From Spirogloea muscicola (lineage: Eukaryota; Streptophyta; Zygnematophyceae; Spirogloeales; Spirogloeaceae), in assembly GCA_009602725.1 (NCBI GenBank), contig WELB01000026.1, positions 907,594 to 971,593 on the forward strand: a stretch of DNA of 64,000 bases, written 5' to 3'. The position numbers and the translations under genes are program-made. Of this stretch, positions 1 to 10,500 are shown one piece after another. Position 1 is the first letter of the stretch. Every line of letters starts with the position of its first letter. The notes below the pieces were generated by a model. It ran no database searches and had not been told where the DNA came from. It was given only the letters and a program-made list of their open reading frames with translations.

Positions 1-255
1 TCTGGCCCCTTCGAACCTTGTCAATTCTTTTCGGGCTGGCTTCTCACAGCCCTTGCCCCCATTGGGAGAGCCACTTCTTCAGGCCCCGCAGTCGCTGCTT
101 AGCTCGTAGTTTGGCCCCTTCGAACCTTGTCAATTCTTTTCGGGCTGGCTTCTCACAGCCCTTGCCCCCATTGGGAGAGCCACTTCTTCTTCTTGTCAGT
201 TCATGTCGGGCTGGCTGCTCACAGCCCCTGCCCCCCATTGGGAGAGCCACTTTCT
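1..255 (+). repeat. Three tandem copies of interspersed repeat R1
   Basis: Three successive copies begin near 7, 115 and 196. Each carries the block TTGTCAATTCTTTTCGGGCT, then GGCTGGCTTCTCACAGCC (a GGCTG/CAGCC hairpin), then a CCCCCATTGGGAGAGCCACT tail. The first two are nearly identical over about 75 bp; the third is diverged. Close relatives occur in both orientations elsewhere in the window, for example at 33,749, 55,260 (reverse) and 62,863. No protein is credible here, because the long open frames simply reflect the repeat. Confidence 0.9.
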
Positions 256-492
256 TTGGAACAAGCAAACCGAGACACAAACCGACCTTTACAGCCCTGC
301 TTCGTCTCTTTTTCCCCCTCGGCTTATGCGACTTCCCATCGCTCACACGGGGGTACTACTGGCGCCCCGTCTCCCCAGCCTGCCTGTGGCTCCGCCAACA
401 TGGTCACGAACGCCCGCGCGCCATGCACCTGGCTGGCTTCCACTGCCGCTCCTTCAACATCAGCAGCCGTAGTCTTTCGCCAGCCGCAGGGC

Positions 493-510
493 ATGGCGTT
501 GGCCGCCGAT

Positions 511-542
<32 letters not shown>

Positions 543-2203
543 TGGCCCGCCAAGCGAGTACGTCGTCGCGGCGGCGCGCCTGGACGTCTTCGACTCCGTG
601 GCCTGCGCCGCGCTCGCCACGCAGGCCTGGCGCGGCCGCCGCCTCCTCGCCCCGGCGCCGCCGCCCTCCCCGGCCAGGTCCGGCCGCGGCAACGGGACGT
701 CGTGGGATATACCGCGGCGCGGACGCCTCGGCTGACGCCGGGATCCCGCTTGCGCAGCCATGGCGGCGGCGCCGTCTCGGTCCTCTTGTGCGAAGATGGC
801 TACCCCGGGTGGATTACCCAGGAGGCCGCCGCGGGCCTACGCCCCGCGCCTGACGGCTGCGAGGAGCCGGCCGCCGACGGCGAGGGCCTGGCGGCGGGCT
901 CTGCCCGCCGGGCCGCCGTGCTCTTTGCGCTGGCGGCCCTGGCAGCCCGCAACCTCTACCTGTGGGGCGGCACTGTGGGCCCTGACTATGACTGCAGCGG
1001 CCTCAGTAAGGCTTCCCCGCCTCCCCTCCTTCCATTGTGGCGCTCCCGCCGTATTCACTCTGCTGCGCTCATCGCCGGCCCTTGCAACACGGCCGCACGG
1101 GCGCCCAGGTCGCCGAGCAAGAAAACGCAGTTATTGAGCTTCTTATGACAAGGCTCCGGCGTCAGACCAAGTTGTCAGCCACTGGAATTTCAGCCATGAC
1201 GACGTATTGACCGATCGTCGCATTATGAAGACTGCCGCATGATCTCTCGGAATGTGCAGTGCAACGGGCGTTTGCTTCCGCTGGAGTCTGGATCCCCAGG
1301 GATGCGTATCAACAGGTGAGTGGCCTGGCTACCGCATCACACCACTTCTCAGAGATCGTGGTAAGGATTGGGGCCCCAGAAGTGGGCCTGAGACGGGAGG
1401 GACTGAAGTACAAAGCAGGTGTAGTGAGACGGAGGAAAGTAGCTGGCTGCTTACGGCATGGGTGGGAAATCTGTCCTCGCAACTGCGGGGGCCACAGCCA
1501 AGCCATCAGGAAGGTGCATGTTCCGGCGAAGTGTTTGTCTTAGATGAAGGCTTCGTGGTGGCAGGAAGCGTTTCTCGACCCCGTGGCGAGGCAAGATGTC
1601 CAGCCTGGGGATCTGGTGAGCCAAATGCATCAGGGTCCTGCTTGTCCTGCAAGGCTTCGCTTGGCGGCGGACGAGGATCAGTGGGGAGTCCTGCACCTGA
1701 AATGCATGACAATGTTTCTTGAAGCTGCCAAAGTAAGGCCTTGGCAGAGTCCAACCGGACAGCTAGCAAGGGTTCTTACCTTGCTTGCTGGAGCTTGCTG
1801 GAGCTGGCGAGTGAGGCATGTGGACATGCATTTCCCCTATTGGCATTTCTAGATCTTCTTTGGTCGAGGGAAGGCGACGCACGTGGGCCTGTGCAGCGCA
1901 GTAGAGCGGGGTACTCAAGCTGCTGAGTCTGCACCTCTCCAAGTCAACCTACCGGAAGCAGCACCCAACAGAGCGAAAAGCAGCGGCACGGGTGTGTGCA
2001 ACAACAACGAGGTCATTATGTATGTACATAGCTCCAGTGCCGAGTATGGCCATGGGAAGATTGCTGTAGATTCTCTGACAGCTGACGGTGGCACGGTTGC
2101 CAGACACTATTTCAGCATGCTGCGGGGGTTTGGCAGGGTGACATCCTCGCTCAAGTCGTCATGCTTGGCTCTGGCAAATGCCAGCACAACAGCAAGGACT
2201 TAG
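493..2203 (+). CDS. Cyanobacterial-type NlpC/P60 cell-wall peptidase with N-terminal SH3b domain
   Basis: Predicted gamma-D-glutamyl-L-diamino acid endopeptidase cutting peptidoglycan stem peptides. Five exons join in phase: 493-677, 758-1005, 1260-1315, 1565-1615, 1853-2203 (about 296 aa). An SH3b-like region (about residues 25-90: ALATQAWRGRR, LLCEDGYPGW) precedes an NlpC/P60 domain with YLWGGTVGPDYDCSGL (catalytic Cys), AFASAGVWIPRDAYQQ, QPGDL, then FFGRGKATHVGL and YVHSSSAEYGHG, which supply the two His. From memory this order and wording closely follow the Anabaena/Nostoc enzyme AvPCP, with an extra roughly 40-residue stretch between the two His motifs that may be an unrecognised intron. 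The 493 ATG precedes an Ala run encoded by (GCC)n. An in-frame ATG at 400 would add a Ser/Thr/Ala/Arg-rich, transit-like leader lying in repeat-like sequence. Plastid origin and location are inferred. Confidence 0.87.
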
Positions 2204-3204
2204 TTGATATTAACATACAGCCTGCGTGCTCAAGAACATCACACGGCTTCAGCAAGTGGCTGCCATTGATTAACTCAAGCCAGCCGGCCCAACAGCAATT
2301 ACCAGTATGAGCACGTACTTCATGGATTAGGACTCTGAGAAGACGCAGTCTTTCAGTAGACAGCCCCTTCAGATTGTATATACCAAGAAGGGTTTGCAAA
2401 TGGCGGAGGCTGTGGCTGGCCTGTGGCTTGCCGAGTGACAATTGATAAGGCAGACATGCAGTCTACCAAATGAAGCTAGATAATTCAGATATATCAACAA
2501 GGGCGATCTTGGACAACATGGTTTACTAGGGACGACATGGCAAGTGCTCATGATAATTCAGGGATGGTTAACCGAAGTGGAGTCAATTCTGGTAGTTTGC
2601 TTGGCGTTTCAAGGATGCGTAGACAAACACATCAACAGAGTGTGGGACTCTGAACGTCAAAGACAGCTCAAGTTGCCAACTTGACATTAATTCCAATCAT
2701 TGAAACCACTTAGCAAGGCTGCTTGCTTAAAGTACCCGTGTGAGTGAGTGCCAATGCAACTTGGCCATGGGCACTGTTTGACAGACCAGGTGAGTCCTTG
2801 ATCAGACTAGTTGAGTCCTTGATCAGGAGCAGTCAGACGGTTGTCGCTGGCAGTGATGCAAGTTATGTCATAGACAAGGGGACTGTGTAACTAGAAGCAG
2901 GCAGCGGGCTAGCGTGCAAGCCCTATCTGCTGGCACGAGTTCCCGATTCAAATGAGCCCATCCAAGCATCTCATCAAAGCCAAGTGAGGCATTGCTAGGG
3001 GTGATGAATGTCCTAAGGTCATGCAACGGAAGCTTGACTACTAGCTGGCAGGTAGTTCATGAGAATGTCATTTGCGCAGCAAAGTGCCTTGTCACGGGAA
3101 TAAAAAGAGGTCTACGAGTGCTGGAAGGAGTCGTGTGACGAGTCTCCTCACGGAGAATCTGCAGGATTGAATGAAGGATCCACGCGCGAAGCAATGGGTG
3201 GAGT
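2204..3204. other. Intergenic space between convergent genes
   Basis: About 1 kb holding the 3' ends of the peptidase (+) and the Ole e 1-like gene (-). A GAGTCCTTGATCAG motif is repeated twice within 40 bp near 2,785-2,825. No coding block, RNA gene or interspersed repeat was recognised. Confidence 0.5.
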
Positions 3205-4724
3205 TTATTGGACAAACATCCCAAGCCTTCTATAAGCGGCCTTCACTGCATCATGCGCGTCTGAATCATCGGCGACAGCTGCAGGCAGGACCGCAGGGCC
3301 TACCCAGGCGCCAGCGTCAAAGCGTGCATACTTGCAATCGGCTTTGAGGATGCCGGACACGACATAGTCATCAGGCGTGCCCTCCAAGTAACCATCGCCG
3401 TTGAGCCCCTCTACCTGCCAGACTTGGAGAACGGGGCTCCACGCCTTGGTGTATGAAAACGTGCGGCTCTTCTGTCCAGGCCGGAAAGACTGGCCAAGCA
3501 CGCCATGCGTGTCGCTCGAGAGACCGGGCACGGAGAGGAGCTCCAACGAGAAGTGAATGTACGAGTCCTGGGACGTACGTAAGAACGGCACCTCTGGTCG
3601 GAGCTTGAGCAGGAGCTCGGCTACGCCGGCGATGCGAACCTCATAGCGGTCGATGTCGTCGTCACCGTCCAAGCCGTGGTCGATATAGCGCACTGACAGC
3701 GCCCCGTCCGCTGTTGCAGAAGAGGTCCCAATGTCCAGCTTCAGCTCGGCATCGTCGATTGCCATGCTCTGTAGGTAACCATTGCTGCGTTCGCTGTTGG
3801 GGGAATCCCTGGCAACAAGGACGACAGAGTGGTGACCGGAGAGGATGGCAAGCTGCTTCATCCAGGTGTATGTGTTGCCACCGTCTTCCCGGCCTTCAAA
3901 GCGTGTGTTGATGTGCAGCCGCTTGTCGCTGAGCAGGCAGTAGTCCCGGCCGGGCTTGCCTGCGCATAAAGCTCATCCAGACGTCCCGTCACGCTGGGCC
4001 AAGACGACCAGCAGTACCGCATGCTGAGCCATAGCGGCAGAGTGACGAGAAAGGCAGCTCAAATCCACAGGCGGAATCAAGGCGGCAGTCAGCGAGGATG
4101 TGGACCACATCAACCAAGTCGGAGAAAGCGTCCTCCATGCAGTCCTTGCGCAAAGAGGCTACGAGAATGACGCATGACAGCGGGCTCACCAGTAAAGTCG
4201 AAGTTGACGCCGTCGGCACCGTGGAAGTGAGGGTCGCCCTTGCCGCCGGGCCCCACTGGGCAGGCCGACGGAAGCGTCTGCGGCTCGAGGCAGAAATCGC
4301 CGACGGGGTAATTGTGGCCTGCGACGACGCGGTAGTCGCCCGTCGTCTCTTCGACGATGAGCTTGCCGAGCTCCCCGTTGTTGCAGGGCCCCACCATGGA
4401 GCAGGAGCTGCCCGGGGGCCCCGGCAGGAGGTGCACATAGCAGCCGCCGAAGGCCGGGTCCTTGACATTGCCGGCCCGGAACTCGAAGTTGAAGGCGCCA
4501 AGCTCGTTCGTGGCACCGCTGAAGCACCCGCTCGTCGTGTTGCCGTGGATGCAGAACACCTCCACCGTCGTGTTGCCGGCCGGCCCGTCGCCGCTGCCCG
4601 CGTCGAAGCGCCCTTCGTGGCACTCGTCGCAGAACACGCGGCCGCTGACGTACCAGGCGCTCGCGCTGGGCGCGAGCGCCGCCGCGAGGAGGATGGCCAC
4701 ACTGATGGCCGCTGCCCACGCCAT
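3205..4724 (-). CDS. Secreted Ole e 1 plus root-cap/vWD-like protein
   Basis: Two exons, 4724-4190 and 3959-3205, joined phase 1 with GT-AG borders, give about 429 aa. The start is fixed by a clear signal peptide (MAWAAAISVAILLAAALAPS, cleavage after ASA). Residues about 25-150 resemble the pollen Ole e 1 domain (GRVFCDECHEG, then paired Cys). The rest begins GDPHFHGADGVNFDFTG, continues YCLLSDKRLHINTRFEG and TYTWMKQLAILSGHH, and matches the plan of plant root-cap family proteins (GGDG..FYFHGK, SD..INA.F.G, FTW..ALG) as well as vWD-type GDPHF openings. It probably acts in the wall or extracellular matrix; the molecular role is unknown. This pairing favours a streptophyte host. It is convergent with the peptidase gene. 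Confidence 0.8.
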
Positions 4725-7555
4725 CGCCGCCGGGCGTGGAGGAGGCTCGGCCTTCGAGTTGGGCTCAAGACTGCGCAGCGCCCACTGGCGCCGGCGGCTG
4801 GAAAGCGCGCGCGCCCGTGTGAGGGGCTGGAGGCGCAACGAGGCGCCGAGCGAGCAGGCGAGGGGCGTGGCGGGGAGCCTGCGAGGTGGAGCCGTGTGGC
4901 AGAGCGGCGGGGTGGCGGTGCGGAGCAGCAAGAAGCGGAAAGGGAGCGCGGCTGCTGATGGCGAGGGGCATCTGTGAGAGCCAGCCCGCTACATGCAGAG
5001 GGAGGGCTTCGGCGCCTGGATGGCCGCCGGCTGGGCAAGCAGGGCCCTCTCGGATGGCGAGGGGAAGCCCCGAGCTGAGGGCCGAGCGGGCTGGCCCGCA
5101 AGCTCGGGGGCCCGGGCGGGCAGGAGCAAGAGCCGGGGGAGTGGGCAAGGGGGCATCGGGCGCCACCCGATGCGCATCATCGGACGATGCGCAAGCTAGA
5201 ACTCTCACGGTCGTTAGATGAAGCACATCCGCGGCGGCCAAGTGCCCTTGGTGACTGAAAGTGGTGTGGTCTGCGGGAGCAGGATCACTGGCCGCCCCCA
5301 AAAGGCGCGGGAGTGCCGGATGACGTCCCGCGGCCGCCAGCGTCCCCTGGGAGGCAACAGCGGACAAAGCAGGCTTTCGATCAGGTGGCCGCAGGGCGCA
5401 GCCGTGTGCCGACGACAGGGCCCTCAGCCGCCAGAAGAGGTTCCTGGCAGGGGCCATATGACTACCACGAACCGCAGTTAATGACCTGCTGTGTCTCCAA
5501 GCGCCAATGAAAGGCCCCTGGCAGGGGCCATCTGCGGCCACATGCAAACAGGGTGTCGCTCCGACGAGCGGCGCCCTTCCGCCGCGGCGCCGCCGGTGTT
5601 TGCCAAGCGGAGCCACGCAAATTCCAGGCCTCCGACGCCGAGTCGGGAGGCCGACGAAGCAACGGGCGACGCGGGGGCGGCACTGAAAACGGCACGCTTT
5701 CCGGCCCCTTCGGATCTTGTAAATGCTGCATTATGTAGTACTGTGGTAAATTAGCGGGCCGTGTTGGGTGACCATCTGACAAATGTTGTGTATTTGAAAC
5801 AAACGAAGGCCAAATGGCCAAGTACAAAGGCAAGCACTTCTAAATCTGACCTACATCTGACCAAGCCTATTGGGCTGTGGGAGCCTCCCTGTAGAAAGCT
5901 TGCACCACAAAGCTGGTCGAGCATCACATGGTGGCACAAGGGCTTGTCAATTGCCGTCTGGTATTCGGGCATCAGTTGCCGACCTCCATGTGATGACTCG
6001 TGGTTACTGAGCGGATCAGCTTAGCAGCAGGTGATGTATATTTGTTAATTTGCTTGCCTTTGTACTTGGCCATTCAAGCCCTCCATCAGTCAGTAAACTC
6101 GCTATTCTTCCTGTAGAAGGGAGGCCCCCGCACATGGTGTAAGTCGTGGGGCGATCGCGCTGCTCTGTGCGCCCTAGTATGGCTGCCACTCACCAAGGGT
6201 GCTGCTCTGTGTGCGGCCAGGCGGAGCCTGTGCTCTCTGTGTACGATTTGTGTACGTTTTGGATAGAGCATAATTGAAAATTTCTGCTTTTGCTACGTAA
6301 GAGACGCAAACCTGAATTCCTAGATTTCCACAGAGATTAAGAGCTTTAGCTTGTGTAACAGTGTGACAGATGTCTGTGTGTGGTCGGAATCTGTGTGCAG
6401 GTCGTGAGGGGATCTGCGTCTGAAACGCCGAGACAGGGCGGTCTGCTGGTCCTTCAGAGAAAGGAAAGCATACACTGGAGGACTCTGAGTGGAGGAGACA
6501 AGAAGCGGAGGCTGCTGACCGTGAACGACAGGAGCAACATCAGGAGCAGCCAGAGCAGGAAGATATTCTGTGTGAGTCTCCATTGGGCTGGCTTTTTGCA
6601 AGGCATACTTCTGTTTAGACCTTCATCGTTGAGCTGGCCTCTCACAGCCATTATCTGACAATGAAAGAGCTTCTTCTTTCACAGCACACCGGGCGGGCGG
6701 ACTCTGTGCAAGCCGGACGACTGACAGACCCCACGTCCGGCCAGTCGACCTTGTCGTTGACACGCCTGGCAGCAGCCCGTGCAACCACTGACGTGATAGC
6801 CACACCAGTGGCGACAAGCTGTTCCCATCGGCTACAACGGCGGCTCAGGGTACACCACACCGCTTGCACTGCATGCGTCGCACCAGCTTCGCTGCAGCAA
6901 TATAGGCATTCCCCTTGCATCTGCGAACCCATCGCGCCTTGGCTGCAACCTCCTGGGGCCGGTGGCCCCCATCCCTTAAGTGCAACTGAATTAGGACATG
7001 GCTGTCAATTGAAGGTTACTAAGTTCTCATCTGCAGCAGCCGCTTGTTCTTGCTGAGGTACTTGTACTTTGGGCCTTCCACCTAAGGATCTTCAATCCTT
7101 TGGGGCCTGTCACAGCACGTCTCCTTGTAGGAAGAGCATAAGTTATGGGCGAGCTAATACGGCTCCACAAACGCCTACAAGCTTTGCCCAAAGAGTCTGC
7201 CGACCCGCAGCCACGGCGGCGCCAACAGGCTGGCCTTTGATGGGAGAGGCCACCTCCACCCGCCCCCGCCAACTCCGCCAGAGGATAACAGGAGGATCTT
7301 CTGCCCGTCTTGACGAGCATGGACACAGCATGGGGGGCTGGGCGTTTGAGTGCCAGTCATTTCCAATAGCAGGTGCGCCATAGAAGAAGTGGCTGTAAGA
7401 AAAGGTTGGTGACACTTCATGACCAGCTCAGCTCACCAACATAGTCAACATGTTGGGAGACGAGGCAACAGTGAGGCCGAGGAGCCCGACTCACGAAGCA
7501 GGGCGAAGGCGAGGCGAGTCCGTGGCAACCAGGGAATGACCCCAAAGCATCTAAG
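4725..7555. other. Gene-poor region upstream of the Ole e 1-like gene
   Basis: About 4,725-5,690 is GC-rich upstream sequence of the leftward gene. A short R1-like piece (GGCCCCTTCGGATCTTGTAA) lies at 5,703. A dispersed repeat sits at about 5,930-6,100 and an R1-like piece with GGCCTCTCACAGCC near 6,590-6,665. From 6,670 to 7,555 nothing recognisable was found. Open frames here lack conserved blocks and splice logic. Confidence 0.45.
5930..6100 (+). repeat. Dispersed direct repeat shared with 56,226-56,400
   Basis: About 170 bp starting GTGGCACAAGGGCTTGTCAA and running through TCAGCTTAGCAGCAGGTGAT and GTACTTGGCCATTCAAGCCC. The second copy, 50 kb away on the same strand, keeps the same order of blocks with scattered substitutions. 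It could be a non-autonomous element or part of a larger one; no terminal structure was identified. Confidence 0.75.
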
Positions 7556-10500
7556 CTATTGTTTGCTGGCCTTCCTCTTGGACCTCCTGGGCCCTTCCAT
7601 GGGCGACTTCCGCTTCTTGTCTACGCCATTGACACTGTGCTTCTTGTCACTCTTCTCCCCCTTGCCCTCCCCTTTCCTGGTCTTGCCCTTCACACTAAGC
7701 AGGCCACTCTTGGCTACCTTCCCTCCCGTCTGCAAGAGAGCTTCCTCAAACTCTGTCTCCCTCCCGCTTATGGCGAATTGCTGAAGGCCTGCAGGGTCTA
7801 GTAGGCCCTTCATCTTTTCCTTCAGCTCCATCTGGCGAACCAGCCGAGCACTTAGCATGCACTTAGCTGACTGCACTCAAACAAGACCGCAAACTTCTCT
7901 GTCTTGGCTAGGTCTTCTGCTATTTACAGCATTGACTGACAGCACAAGCTCTCACAGATGCAGCTGCTTCTATGCTAAGCAACCACATGACAAGGAGATA
8001 CGTACTCTACTTATCACAAAAGCTCCTGCCGCAAGAACACAGTTTCCTGAATCTGCTAATCAAGCTCATCACTTGCAGGACTCAGTAAGAAAACAAGATA
8101 TGCGCCATTTGCACGTACTTTCACTTTCCGTGCACCCTCGTCAAGGTCCTCCTCTACAGTGGCATCGTGAGGCACAAAGGTCACCTGCAGCATCCAGGGA
8201 TGCTCATATTTGTCAAAGGTGGAAGGAAATGCCGTCCACCTTGGAGCCTTGCCTGCAAGATCCACGACTTGCTTTGGAAATGCTCTTTGTCTTTCTCGCC
8301 ATCTCACCTCCTTCATGCGAGGAAGTGTGAGCTCGACCTCCATTGCTGCAGCTGCATGCAGCTGACTATGAAGCTTCCGCACAGTTTTGTTGAAGAGGGC
8401 CAAGATCTGGTTTGAGGGTAGCTTCAGGTGTTGCTGCAAATGCAATTGACCATGTCAGGACCAAAACCAGCTTCGCTGGGCAGCCTCCTTGTCAATGTGG
8501 CGCAAACTCACTGTCTCAGATTGTAGGTTAAGGTTTAGTACATACTTCAACATCTGTGAGTTGCTGGTGCTGCAGGCCAAGGCAGAGGAGGATGGCAGCC
8601 TGTCCATATGAGAGCGTCGTGGGAAGCCTTTCCAGGAAGTACAATCTTGCAATGGTTGGCAACAGGTCAAGAATCATGTGGTAGTCGACAAGATTCCTCG
8701 CATATGACTCCAGTCGCTTGAGATCATATGGTGTCAAAAGTGGGTTTGAGCCCTTGAAGATGGTCTCTCTGTTGACCACACCACTCTGTGCCTCCTGCTC
8801 TGTGAATGATATTTTTGGGTCGAGTAAGCTGAGGTTGCCAGACGTGATCAAACGAAGTAAAGTCAGTTTCCAAAGTCAATGCCTGGGCCTTCTGTATGTA
8901 TCACGCAAGCCCCTCCATACACTGCCAGCTCGTAATGTAGATCCAAAAGGCACGCTCTGCTTGGAGAGAGCATGGAGTGGATGCTAATTTGTCTCCCTGT
9001 CATTGCAGCGACCACAAAGACATGATAACGACAGAGAGAAACAACCTAGGCTGAAGGGGTGTATGACCTAAGAGCTAATGCTGGTGGAAGATTGCGGAAG
9101 CTGTATCCAAGAAGAAATGTCATTCTCCTCTTAAAATCTGCAAGGAAGACTTGGGGGTCTTAGACAGTTGCGGAACCACTTAAACAACATGCATGCCACG
9201 TTATGTTACCAGCTACCAAGTGCATAGTCTGCATCTGAGCATAAGGAGCTCATATTGTGCCAAAGAGCTGACATGACCAAGTACGCCTCGTGACAGATGC
9301 TCCGTCCAATATTTCTCTCTCTATCATTGGAGCAGTGTGCAAGCAAATCCGACACTACAGGCTGACCTTGAGAGAAAGGATGGAGCCAAGACGATCCTGA
9401 TGTTCCCGGCCCAGACTCCACCTCGTCATTCTGAAGTGGCCTCAGGACAATGGTTGTGTGCTCTCCTGTGATCTCGTTCTGCATTGCACTCCACAGTACC
9501 CTCAGACGTATGACGCTTCATGCTACATAATACCAGCTCATGGCAGCTTCACAAACACCAAATTGATGAGCTTACCTTTCAGATTATTCACTACGCATCC
9601 TAATGGCAAAATGTGAGCCCATGCAAATGCCTAAGCAGTGATGACTTCTGCTGGATGCACTTGTGGCATCTTGTCTGCATACTGGCGGGTGGTTGACCTA
9701 CTGTGATGCTACAGCATCTTGCAGCAAAGAGCTTAAGCAGCTCACTGGCGTTTGACGAAGGTACACTGGATGGAAGCGCTGCTTGCGCCAGAATGCGAAC
9801 AGTGATTGCGTGAGACCAAACGATGCTCCCAGGTAGTGCAGCTGCTCTGCGCGTCGTTCTCTCAACCCAACAAGGAGAGGAGGGAGGTTGGCCCTTGGCT
9901 TCACCTGTTCCTCCTGCAGGCCTACCTGAAATAGATGTACAGCTTGCAAGCCATCAGCATAATGCAGAACATAATGTCGTAACCTCTGGAAACACATAAA
10001 GTCGAAGATGCATGTCAAGGATAACTTTAAATCACATGATTGTAGAGAAGATTATTTGATGAGAAGTTTCTTGAGCTCAAAAGATTGGTCCTACCTCCTT
10101 AGCTGCCTCCAGAGCACCTGAGGTTGGATCTGAGGAGTTTTCCTCCAGACCATCTTCTTCCAGACTGGTCAGCTGTCCCTCATAATATCTAAAAGTCCCC
10201 AATATGGGTCACAGTCAGCCTGAACAGCCTTTGTGGGTAATTTATGGAAGCTCATTGCTAACAACCTCAACGGAGGAGAAGCAGCTGTGAGGGCCAGGCA
10301 AGGAAGTGCATAGAGGACACTGAAAGAAGCCGGGATACAAGACGAGCTTTGCAGCTAGATGGCACATGCTAGCTGCTAGAAATGTATCAAGCGAATCCAG
10401 TGAGCTTGACAACTGTTAGCATTCCAGCAGCTAGCACCGGATAGGCGGCCATCTGAGAGAACTGGCCCACCTGGCCAGCAGATCAACAGCTCGCGAACCG

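Noticed and set aside
18-1148. Long rightward open frame of about 370 codons at the window start
   Set aside because: Its first third is repeat R1 and the rest runs through an intron of the NlpC/P60 gene; only part of it (758-1005) is a real exon.
4098-4958. Long rightward frame opposite the Ole e 1-like gene
   Set aside because: GC-rich antisense shadow of a gene with a clear signal peptide and conserved domains on the other strand.
7081-7420. Possible small gene left of NAT10
   Set aside because: Open frames on both strands are short and without conserved residues; no splice partners could be found.
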